Position numbers and translations under genes: made by a program. Positions 23,415-31,726 of a stretch of DNA of 64,000 nucleotides are shown piece after piece. A model generated the notes under the pieces. It was not told the DNA's origin. It saw only the letters and a list, made by a program, of their open reading frames with translations, and did not search any database. The stretch is from NCBI GenBank assembly GCA_036638975.1, contig JAVWJP010000006.1, positions 1 through 64,000 on the forward strand, read 5' to 3'. The stretch comes from JAVWJP01 sp036638975. GTDB taxonomy: Bacteria; Bacillota; Clostridia; Oscillospirales; Ruminococcaceae. Position 1 is the first letter of the stretch; each line of letters starts with the position of its first letter.

Positions 23415-24722
23415 ATGTGGGCTTACGAAAGCGTATTTTATCAAATATACCCGCTTGGTTTTTGCGGTGCGCCGCACCAAAATGACGGAATTTTAACTCC
23501 GCGCGTAAAAAAAATAGGAGATTGGGCAGAACACATTGCTAATATTGGAGCAAATGCCATTTACTTTTCGCCTGTTTTTGAAAGCGATAATCATGGCTAT
23601 GATACGCGTGATTATACTAAAATAGATTGTCGGCTTGGGACTAACGCGGATTTTGCCGCAGTTTGCAAAAAACTTCATAATTCCGGAATAAAGCTTGTGC
23701 TTGACGGCGTTTTTAACCACGTAGGACGCGGGTTTTGGGCGTTTCAAGATGTTTTAAAAAACCGCGAGGCTTCTGCATATAAGGACTGGTTTCATATAAG
23801 CTTCGGCGGCAATAGCAACTATAATGACGGCTTGTGGTACGAGGGCTGGGAGGGACATTTTGAGCTGGTTAAGCTTAATATACAAAACCCGCAGGTTGAA
23901 GAATACTTGTTTTCGTGCATACGCGGCTGGGTTGAGGAGTTTGACATTGATGGGTTGCGACTTGACGTTGCCTATTGCCTTAATTTAGACTTTATAAAAA
24001 AACTGCGGACTTTTTGCGACAGCTTAAAACCTGACTTTTTTTTGGTGGGCGAATTGCTTCATGGTGACTATAACAGGTATGTAAACGATGATATGCTGCA
24101 TAGCTGTACAAACTATGAGTGCTATAAGGGCTTATATTCAAGCTTTAACAGCCTTAATATGTTTGAAATTACCCATAGCTTACTGCGCCAGTTTGGTCCC
24201 GAGCAATGGACACTTTATAAGGGCAAGCACCTTTTTAATTTTGTAGATAATCATGATGTTTCTCGCATTGCAAGCAACCTTACAAATCCGTTGCACCTGC
24301 CGCTTATATATGCCTTGCTTTTTGCTATGCCGGGTATACCATGTGTTTATTATGGCAGCGAGTGGGGAGCCGAAGGCAAAAAGCAAGACGGCGACGACGG
24401 TTTGCGTCTTAGCTACGATAAACCCATAGAAAATGAGCTTACTGCTTTTTTACAAAAGCTTGCAAATGCACACAAGGGCAGTAAGGCACTTTGTAATGGA
24501 GATTTTAAATCTATACTTTTACAGAATAAGCAGCTTATTTTTGAGAGGGCTTGTGGCGATGACCGCGTTATTGTCGCAATAAACATAGATGATGTACCGT
24601 TTGAGGCACATTTTAATGCAAATGCAGGTCGTGCGCGCGACCTTATAACGGGTGAAACGCACGATTTTGGCGGAGGAAGCACTTTGCAGGCGCACAGCGC
24701 ATATTATTGGCAGGTTTACTAA
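23415..24722 (+). CDS. GH13 alpha-amylase-family glycosidase, cytoplasmic
   Basis: 435 residues with no signal peptide. The GH13 regions are DGVFNHVG (about residue 99), DGLRLDVA (nucleophile Asp, about 178), GELLHGDY (acid Glu, about 213) and FVDNHDVSR (about 277). The TIM barrel and short C-terminal beta domain are complete. It lacks the extra N-terminal domain of most neopullulanases, so it is a compact intracellular maltodextrin or cyclodextrin hydrolase. AAGGAGC precedes the ATG. Confidence 0.88.
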   Translation: MWAYESVFYQIYPLGFCGAPHQNDGILTPRVKKIGDWAEHIANIGANAIYFSPVFESDNHGYDTRDYTKIDCRLGTNADFAAVCKKLHNSGIKLVLDGVFNHVGRGFWAFQDVLKNREASAYKDWFHISFGGNSNYNDGLWYEGWEGHFELVKLNIQNPQVEEYLFSCIRGWVEEFDIDGLRLDVAYCLNLDFIKKLRTFCDSLKPDFFLVGELLHGDYNRYVNDDMLHSCTNYECYKGLYSSFNSLNMFEITHSLLRQFGPEQWTLYKGKHLFNFVDNHDVSRIASNLTNPLHLPLIYALLFAMPGIPCVYYGSEWGAEGKKQDGDDGLRLSYDKPIENELTAFLQKLANAHKGSKALCNGDFKSILLQNKQLIFERACGDDRVIVAINIDDVPFEAHFNANAGRARDLITGETHDFGGGSTLQAHSAYYWQVY

Positions 24723-24827
24723 AAAAAATTATATAATAAAAACAACGGCATTTGCCGTAAGCTGCGGCAAAATTAGTTTTATATCTTTTGCCGGTTTAGC
24801 TTGCGCTTTGTGCTGTTGCTTTTTTTC

Positions 24828-24866
24828 TTGACGTAGTGACAACCTGTATGGTATAATAAGGTTGTC
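24828..24866 (+). promoter_or_regulatory. promoter with overlapping inverted repeat, betaine transporter operon
   Basis: TTGACG (24828-24833) and TATAAT (24852-24857), spacer 18. Perfect 8-bp arms GACAACCT (24838-24845) and AGGTTGTC (24859-24866) enclose the -10 box, as expected for a repressor site. Confidence 0.7.
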
Positions 24867-24922
24867 AAAATTTAGTGAAAAATGGATTGCTTATTCCATA
24901 ATTAAGGGGAGAAGGGGACTGC

Positions 24923-26791
24923 TTGAATAAAAATAAAGCTGTAGCAGCATTTATTACGGTCATTTTACTTAGCTTATGTCTTTGCGGCTGTGGCAAAGAA
25001 AAACGCGACATCGCTTTTGCAGATGTCGGCTGGGACAGTGTTAAATTCCACAATGCTGTTGCAGGGTTTATTGCAGAAGCGGCATATGGCTTCACTTGGC
25101 ACGAGGTTCCGGGTTCTACACCTGTCATGCACGAGGCGCTTAAGCGCGGCGAAATAGATGTCAGCATGGAGGAATGGACAGATAATATAATCACCTATAA
25201 AGAGGACAGAGATGCTGGTCTTTTTAAAGATTTAGGCACAAACTTCGGTGATAATAAACAGGGCTTTTATGTCCCGCGTTATGTTATAGAGGGCGACGCG
25301 GCACGTGGAATAAAACCAATGGCACCGCAGCTAAAAACTGTGCAAGATTTAAAAAAGTATGCCTCGGTTTTTAAGGACGACGAAAACAAAGAAAAAGGGC
25401 GTATATACGGTGCTATTCCCGGCTGGGAAATTGACGACATTATGTATAAAAAGGTGCAGTATAACAAGCTCTCAGATGATTATGTGTATTTTCGTCCGGG
25501 CTCTGATGCGGCGCTTTCTGCCGCATTCACCTCCGCCTACGAAAGAGGGCAGCCCATAGTGGGGTATTACTGGGAGCCGACATGGCTTTTGGGTAAATAT
25601 GACATGGTGCTTTTAGATGATGCCCCGTATATAAATGACGTAGAATATAGGGCGGGTAGTACCGAATGCCCGTCTGTAGACGTTACAAAGGCGGTAAGTA
25701 ACTCGTTTGCAGAGGAAGAACCGGAGTTTTGCGAGTTTTTAACAAAATACAAAACATCAAGTGCTCTTACCTCTCAAGCACTTGCGCATATGCGCGAAAC
25801 CGGCGACAGCTACGGAGAAACCGCAAAATGGTTTATAAAGGAACATCAAGAGCTTATAAATGAGTGGCTGACGAAGGATAAGGCAAAAAAAGTAAATGCA
25901 GCGTTGGGGCTTACCACAGAAAAAGGCAATGTTTTTTACGATTTCCCTGTAAAGCTGCCTATAAATGTAGAGCGCTTTGATGCACAGGTAAAAGCCTTTG
26001 CAGCACGCTTCAGCAGCTTTTTTGATGGTATAAAAGCGGTGCTAAACGGGCTTATAGGCGGGATAAACAGCCTGCTTTCACTCATACCTTGGTGGGTTTT
26101 AATTGCGGGGGTATTTATAGCGGGCTGGAAGCTTAGCAAAAAATGGCTTACAGGGCTTATTTATGCCGCTATGCTATTTTTTGTAGGTATGATAGGTCTA
26201 TGGGCGCTTATGTATGAAACTCTTTCTATAGTGCTTGCTTCTGTTATAATATCTCTTGCAATAGGCTTGCCTGTAGGTATTTTAATTTCGGGCAGTGAAA
26301 AGGCAAATTCTATAGCGCGTCCAATACTTGACACCATGCAGACCATGCCTGTTTTTGTTTATCTTATACCGGCAGTGCTGTTTTTTGGGCTTGGCAAAGC
26401 TCCTGCTGTTATAGCAACTACAATTTATGCCGTTGTGCCTGTTATACGTCTTACAAGCCATGGTATTCGTCAAGTTGATGCAGAGGTTGTAGAGGCTGCA
26501 AAAGCATATGGTTCGACTCGTTTTCAAACACTTTTTAAGGTTCAAATACCGCAGGCGATGCCAACTATACTTACAGGTGTAAACCAAACACTGATGATGG
26601 CTATGGCTATGGTGGTCACTTGCTCGATGATAGGTGCCTCGGGGCTTGGCATGGAGGTACTTATAAGTGTAAACCGTATAGAAATAGGCAGGGGGCTTTT
26701 AGCTGGCGCTTCTGTTGTAATAGTCGCCATTTTGATGGATAGAATTACGCAGGCGTGGTTTAAAAAGGGGGAAGACAGCGGTGGAAAATAA
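24923..26791 (+). CDS. glycine-betaine/choline ABC transporter, binding protein fused to permease
   Basis: 622 residues from TTG at 24923, with GGAGAAGGGGAC just upstream. N-terminal lipoprotein-like signal (LCLCGCGKE), then an OpuAC-type binding domain to about residue 350 (FADVGWDSVKFHNAVAG, later GYYWEPTWLL). Next come membrane helices and a BPD-transp_1 permease with the EAA-like loop VEAAKAYGSTRFQTLFKVQI. It imports a quaternary amine osmolyte such as betaine. The fusion with the binding domain first is the reverse of OpuABC of Lactococcus, where it is C-terminal. The stop overlaps the ATPase gene by 11 bases. Confidence 0.9.
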   Translation: MNKNKAVAAFITVILLSLCLCGCGKEKRDIAFADVGWDSVKFHNAVAGFIAEAAYGFTWHEVPGSTPVMHEALKRGEIDVSMEEWTDNIITYKEDRDAGLFKDLGTNFGDNKQGFYVPRYVIEGDAARGIKPMAPQLKTVQDLKKYASVFKDDENKEKGRIYGAIPGWEIDDIMYKKVQYNKLSDDYVYFRPGSDAALSAAFTSAYERGQPIVGYYWEPTWLLGKYDMVLLDDAPYINDVEYRAGSTECPSVDVTKAVSNSFAEEEPEFCEFLTKYKTSSALTSQALAHMRETGDSYGETAKWFIKEHQELINEWLTKDKAKKVNAALGLTTEKGNVFYDFPVKLPINVERFDAQVKAFAARFSSFFDGIKAVLNGLIGGINSLLSLIPWWVLIAGVFIAGWKLSKKWLTGLIYAAMLFFVGMIGLWALMYETLSIVLASVIISLAIGLPVGILISGSEKANSIARPILDTMQTMPVFVYLIPAVLFFGLGKAPAVIATTIYAVVPVIRLTSHGIRQVDAEVVEAAKAYGSTRFQTLFKVQIPQAMPTILTGVNQTLMMAMAMVVTCSMIGASGLGMEVLISVNRIEIGRGLLAGASVVIVAILMDRITQAWFKKGEDSGGK

Positions 26792-27992
26792 TATAGCTGT
26801 GCCGCTGCAAGAGCAGCAAAGCGATGATATAATAGAGGTGCGCGGGCTTACAAAGCTTTATGGGGTAAATAAGAGTGAGGCTGCCAAGCTGATGAAAAAA
26901 GGCGTGTCTAAAGACGAGGTGTATAAGCAAACAGGTACTACTGTGGCTTTATGGGACATTAATTTTAAAGTAAAGCGCGGAGAAATTTTTGTAATAATAG
27001 GGCTTTCAGGCTCAGGAAAATCTACAGTTGTGCGCGCACTTAATATGCTTAATAAGCCCACTGCCGGCACGATTATTTTTGAGGGCAAGGAAATAGAAAA
27101 ATTCACAAAGCTACAGTTAAGAGATTACCGTCGCAATAAAATATCAATGGTGTTCCAAAGCTTTGGTCTTATGAACCACCGCGATGTTATGGGCAACGTT
27201 GCCTATGGGCTTGAGGTAAAGGGTATGCAGCGTACATTGCGCGAAGAAAAGGCAGAAGAAATGATAAATATGGTGGGGCTTGAGGGGCATGAGCACAGCA
27301 AAATAAACAGCCTTTCCGGAGGAATGAAGCAGCGTGTGGGCATAGCGCGGGCGCTTGCCAATAACCCCGAAGTTCTTCTTATGGACGAGCCATTTTCTGC
27401 TTTAGACCCATTAGTTCGTAAGGATATGCAGTTTGAGTTGCTTTCGATTCAGCAAAAGCTTGAAAAAACCGTTGTGTTTATTACCCATGACATAAATGAA
27501 GCGTTTAAGCTTGGCGATACTGTTGCCATAATGCGTGACGGCAGACTTATACAGGTAGGTACGCCGGAGGAGATGAGTGCTAACCCCGCCGATGACTATG
27601 TTCGTCTTTTTATTGACAGTGCCGATAAAACAAAAGTACTAAGTGCAAAGCATATTATGGTAATACCTTCTTGTGTTGTGCGTATGAAGGACACGCCGCA
27701 GTATGCTGTACGCGAGATGCGTCAAAATGGTAGCTCTACTGCATATGTTGTTGGCGAACGCATGAAGCTGCGCGGAATAGTGACAATAGATGCTGCGGTA
27801 AAGGCAAGACAAGAGGGCTTGCATATTAAAGATGTATGTATGAATGACGTAGTTACAACACATAAAGATACTTTGATAAGTGATATTATGCCTATAGCTG
27901 CTGAGGCAAAGTACCCTATAGCTGTTGTGGACGATGACGGTACTTTGCAGGGAATTGTTACAAAAGCATCTGTTCTTTCATCGCTTATATAA
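26781..27992 (+). CDS. glycine-betaine/proline ABC transporter ATPase with CBS domains
   Basis: 403 residues from GTG at 26781. The OpuAA/ProV ATPase has Walker A GLSGSGKST (about 74-82), signature LSGGMKQR and Walker B VLLMDEPFSALDP. Two CBS domains follow from about residue 285 to the end; in OpuA they sense ionic strength and gate transport. The long N-terminal part (KLYGVNKSEAAKLMKKGVSK) is typical of ProV. It pairs with the fused permease/binding protein. Confidence 0.93.
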   Translation: MENNIAVPLQEQQSDDIIEVRGLTKLYGVNKSEAAKLMKKGVSKDEVYKQTGTTVALWDINFKVKRGEIFVIIGLSGSGKSTVVRALNMLNKPTAGTIIFEGKEIEKFTKLQLRDYRRNKISMVFQSFGLMNHRDVMGNVAYGLEVKGMQRTLREEKAEEMINMVGLEGHEHSKINSLSGGMKQRVGIARALANNPEVLLMDEPFSALDPLVRKDMQFELLSIQQKLEKTVVFITHDINEAFKLGDTVAIMRDGRLIQVGTPEEMSANPADDYVRLFIDSADKTKVLSAKHIMVIPSCVVRMKDTPQYAVREMRQNGSSTAYVVGERMKLRGIVTIDAAVKARQEGLHIKDVCMNDVVTTHKDTLISDIMPIAAEAKYPIAVVDDDGTLQGIVTKASVLSSLI

Positions 27993-28034
27993 GTTTGTTT
28001 GTATAAAAATCAAGGTTAAATTATTATAAATGGT

Positions 28035-28616
28035 ATGGTGATACGTATGCGTTTGTGTGCTATAGTGCTTGCGGCGGGTCTTTCATCAAGAATGGGCGAA
28101 GACAAGCTTATTATGGAGTATGATGGAGCACCGCTTGGAGAGTATATTTTAAAAAATCTTCTGTACAATCAAAAAGATTTTTCGCAAATTATAGTTGTCG
28201 GGCGGCTGCCGCAAACGGAAGAAGCGGCAGTGCGATATGGCTTTACCTATGTAAATAACACCCAGCCACAACTGGGAATGGGGTATTCGCTGGCACTGGG
28301 CGTTTTGGCGGCAGAAAATTGTGACGGCTTCTTTGTTGCACTTTCTGATATGCCGCTTTTAAAGCATGGCACTGTGCATACCTTGTGTACTGCTTTTTCA
28401 AAAGAGCCGCAGAGCATAGCTGTGCCTATTTGCGGCGGAAAGCGGGGGAATCCCGTAATATTTCCGTCGCGCTTTCGTACCGAGCTTAGCACACTTAGTG
28501 GTGACTATGGTGGACGTGAGATAATAAAGCGCGAACACGAAAGCCTGCTGCGAGTACAGGTCTATGACGTTGGCATATTACGTGATATAGACACAAAAAA
28601 AGATATAACAGGATAA
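28035..28616 (+). CDS. MobA/MocA-like nucleotidyltransferase
   Basis: 193 residues. The NTP-binding start is LAAGLSSRMGEDKLIMEYDG, with SDMPLL and GNPVIF later, as in molybdenum cofactor cytidylyl- and guanylyltransferases. Xanthine dehydrogenase in this window needs a cytidylated or otherwise matured cofactor, so a MocA-like role is likely though the genes are 11 kb apart. The start is ATG 28035 or the ATG at 28047; no strong ribosome site decides. Confidence 0.8.
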   Translation: MVIRMRLCAIVLAAGLSSRMGEDKLIMEYDGAPLGEYILKNLLYNQKDFSQIIVVGRLPQTEEAAVRYGFTYVNNTQPQLGMGYSLALGVLAAENCDGFFVALSDMPLLKHGTVHTLCTAFSKEPQSIAVPICGGKRGNPVIFPSRFRTELSTLSGDYGGREIIKREHESLLRVQVYDVGILRDIDTKKDITG

Positions 28617-28794
28617 TTTCAAGTGCAGATAAAGTTGCGTCCGTTTTCCACTCTGGCGCTTTTGTAGCTTTTTAGTTGACTTTTTATTGCAAAAGGCGCA
28701 TTATTAAAATGTATAAAGCTTAAAATGACTGCATATTAGTGCATTTAAGACTTTGCAGTAAAAAACAGGTCATTAAGACAGAATGGAGCTTATA

Positions 28795-31473
28795 ATGGAC
28801 GAAATGGATAAAATATTAAAATATCGTGCTGAAAATGCTATGATGATCAGTGCTAAAAAATATGAAATGTCATTAAGCTTTTCAGATATTACAACATTTG
28901 AATATGATGTTCAAAGTAAAAAGATAATAATAGAAGAAAAAGATTATAAGGATTTTGGAATGCCGACTATTATGGAAAACGGCGTTGAAGAAGTATTAAC
29001 TTATGGTGCTATAGCAAAGCGCAGCTATGACAAATTGCGGTGGGTTTACAGGCAAATGGACGAGGGTAAACCAACTGCAAAATGTATTGTTTATGCAAAT
29101 ACGCTTGTAGGTGACGAGCATATATTTGAAATACGTCTTGTAAATATTTTTGATTCTAACCATAAACCTGTTTACGCAGTTGGGATACGAAAAGATATTA
29201 CCGAAATTTCGCTTTTAAAGCGCGATAAAGAATTTGGCGAAACTATGGCATCTGACCAGATATTTTTGTATGATGTCAATATAAATACCAATGAAATTTT
29301 AAGCTATAATTCAAAATGGGCTGAGGCATATGGCATTGTTGGTGTAACCAGCTTTACAGAGCTTAAAAATGCTATAAAAGAGCGCTTTATAGAACCTGAA
29401 TTTTGGGACGAGCTTACCGAAAAGCTTTCAAAAAAATATATTATAAATGCGTTTAACAATGGTCAGCGGCGTATTTCAATAGAATATCGTAAAAAAACCA
29501 TAGATGATAAATACTATTGGTTTAGAAAAAAAGTGCATATTATAAGGGACGAGGACAGCGGAGATATTTTTATTCGCTGTTACATTTTAAATATTGATGA
29601 AAAAAAGAAAAAAGAAATGAAGGCTTTAGAGGAGCAAAAGCGCTATGAGGGTCTGGTGGCAAAATCTATAGCTGCATATAGCCTAAATATAACAAAGGAT
29701 AAAATACTGTTTGGGAACGAAAAATGGGATGAACAGTTTAAAATACCAAAATCAGATTCATACACAAATATGATGTATTATGTGCTTAAAGTTATAGTAC
29801 ACCCAGAGGATAGGGACAGAGTAGGAGCTATGTTCTCGCGCGAAAATTTGCTGCACGAATACTATGAAGCAGAGCATGAAATATCTTGCGATTATCGCCG
29901 TAAAGCCTCAGAAAGCTCATACATATGGGTGCGTACAGACGTACATTTGTACGAAGACCCGCAGACCGGTGATATAAAGGCGTTTTTTTATGTTGAAAAT
30001 ATTGACGAAGAAAAAACCGCGGCTTTAGAAATGCAGTATAGGGCAGAGCACGATTTGCTTACAGGTCTTTATAACAAGTCTTCTATGGAAAAATATGTTG
30101 ATGAATTTTTGCAAAGTGATATTGGCACGATAGGGCGTCATGCGTTTCTTATGATTGATGTAGATTATTTTAAATCTGTCAATGATAACTTTGGGCACGC
30201 ATTTGGTGATGCCGTGCTTTCTCAAATTGGGCAAAAGCTTAAAGAGCTTTTTCGCGATGTCGATATTATAGGGCGCATAGGCGGCGATGAATTTGTAGTT
30301 TTTATGAAGAATGTAAGCCGCAGCAAGGTCGCATTTGCAAAAGCGCAAGAGATTTGTGATAAAATATCTGATACCTTTAAAAAGAATGACATAGAGCATA
30401 AAATAACTGCCAGCATAGGTATTTCGTTTTTTAAAGAAGATGGAGAAACATATGCCGAGCTGTACCGCCATGCTGACACAGCACTTTATGTTTCTAAAGA
30501 AAAAAACCGCAATCGCTTTACTGTTTATAGCGCTGACATGATAGATATGGACACTTGTATGAACGAAATAGACGTAACTGAGCATATTGAGCAAAGAAAT
30601 TTTGAAGAAAATACAACTGAATGTGTATTTAGAATATTGTATGAGTCTGACGATAAAAACTCTGCAATAAACGCTGTTTTAGGGCTTATAGGTAAGCATT
30701 ACAATGTTAGCCGCTCGTATGTTTTTGAAAACTCTTATGATGACACATACATGACAAATACCTTTGAATGGTGTAATGACGGAATTTCTCCGCAGATAGA
30801 AAACCTAAAAATGGTGCCCTATGCTGCTGTGGGCGATTACAAACAAAATTTTAATGCAAATGGAATATTTTATATGTCTGATATTTCTAAAGTAAGTGAG
30901 AATTTAAGGGCAATATTGGAACCTCAGGATATAAAAAATATGATTCAGTTTTCTATAATAAAGGACGGTAAATTCAAAGGTTATATAGGCTTTGATGAGT
31001 GCAATAAAGATGAATGCGCGAATAAGCAGGTGGTTTCGGAGCTACAGAGCATTTCAAATATTTTGGGGGTCTTTGTTGCCCAAATGCGCTATGCCGACGA
31101 AGTTGATGAATCCAGACGAGTAACACTGTCCATAATAAATGGGCTGGATTCCTATGCTTATGTGTGCGACCCTAAAACCCACAAGATACTATTTGGCAAC
31201 AGAAACAGTATGAATATTACACCGAATTTAAAAATTGGCAGTGTTTGCTACGAAATAATTGCGGGCAGAACAGAACCTTGTGAAAGGTGCCCTATGCAAA
31301 TAATTATAGATAAGGGGCTTAAAAAATATTCTTTGGAAATAAAAAATGACTTTTTGGGAATATGGGAGGGCGCGACGGCTTCGTGGATAGAATGGCATGG
31401 CGGAGAAGCAAAATGCCTTGTTGATATAACCGACATTACAAAATACAGAAGGGGGAATGACTGTGGAAAATGA
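28795..31473 (+). CDS. diguanylate cyclase with multiple PAS/GAF sensor domains
   Basis: 892 residues from ATG 28795 (TGGAG 6 bases upstream; an ATG at 28783 overlaps that site). Three PAS-like repeats with PAC ends fill the first 410 residues. A GGDEF domain follows with intact GGDEF at 496-500 and an RDVD inhibitory site five residues before it, so the enzyme should make c-di-GMP with product feedback. After it come a GAF-like region (about 615-760) and a last PAS with CERCP. There is no membrane segment. The 178-base gap upstream shows no feature I can support. Confidence 0.9.
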   Translation: MDEMDKILKYRAENAMMISAKKYEMSLSFSDITTFEYDVQSKKIIIEEKDYKDFGMPTIMENGVEEVLTYGAIAKRSYDKLRWVYRQMDEGKPTAKCIVYANTLVGDEHIFEIRLVNIFDSNHKPVYAVGIRKDITEISLLKRDKEFGETMASDQIFLYDVNINTNEILSYNSKWAEAYGIVGVTSFTELKNAIKERFIEPEFWDELTEKLSKKYIINAFNNGQRRISIEYRKKTIDDKYYWFRKKVHIIRDEDSGDIFIRCYILNIDEKKKKEMKALEEQKRYEGLVAKSIAAYSLNITKDKILFGNEKWDEQFKIPKSDSYTNMMYYVLKVIVHPEDRDRVGAMFSRENLLHEYYEAEHEISCDYRRKASESSYIWVRTDVHLYEDPQTGDIKAFFYVENIDEEKTAALEMQYRAEHDLLTGLYNKSSMEKYVDEFLQSDIGTIGRHAFLMIDVDYFKSVNDNFGHAFGDAVLSQIGQKLKELFRDVDIIGRIGGDEFVVFMKNVSRSKVAFAKAQEICDKISDTFKKNDIEHKITASIGISFFKEDGETYAELYRHADTALYVSKEKNRNRFTVYSADMIDMDTCMNEIDVTEHIEQRNFEENTTECVFRILYESDDKNSAINAVLGLIGKHYNVSRSYVFENSYDDTYMTNTFEWCNDGISPQIENLKMVPYAAVGDYKQNFNANGIFYMSDISKVSENLRAILEPQDIKNMIQFSIIKDGKFKGYIGFDECNKDECANKQVVSELQSISNILGVFVAQMRYADEVDESRRVTLSIINGLDSYAYVCDPKTHKILFGNRNSMNITPNLKIGSVCYEIIAGRTEPCERCPMQIIIDKGLKKYSLEIKNDFLGIWEGATASWIEWHGGEAKCLVDITDITKYRRGNDCGK

Positions 31474-31651
31474 GAGATTTGTTAAAACATATTCGCAGGG
31501 TACTTTAAATTTATGTGAAATATGGGTTGACAGAGAAACAGGCGTTAATTACTTGTGGCATAGCACGGGCAATTCGGGCGGTCTTACTCCACTTTTAAAC
31601 AGTACGGGCAACCCGCTTAGAACCCCACTACCAACCGGAAAGGAAGAATAA
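31463..31651 (+). CDS. DUF6440 family small protein
   Basis: 62 residues from GTG at 31463; GGGGGA is 7 bases upstream, and the ATG at 31457 would touch it. The pattern GTLNLCEIWVDRETGVNY, then SGGLTPLL near the end, is that of DUF6440. It overlaps the diguanylate cyclase by 11 bases, so the two are coupled and may work together. Function unknown. Confidence 0.8.
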   Translation: MENERFVKTYSQGTLNLCEIWVDRETGVNYLWHSTGNSGGLTPLLNSTGNPLRTPLPTGKEE

Positions 31652-31680
31652 AGGCTTCGATAACTTGCTAAAAAAAACAA

Positions 31681-31712
31681 AAAGACGGCTGCACTTAGGC
31701 AAAGCCGTCTTT
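31681..31712. terminator. bidirectional terminator
   Basis: Arms AAAGACGGCT and AGCCGTCTTT, 12-base loop, followed by TGTTTT. It ends the cyclase transcript and faces the convergent kinase operon. Confidence 0.85.
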
Positions 31713-31726
31713 TGTTTTAGTTACTA

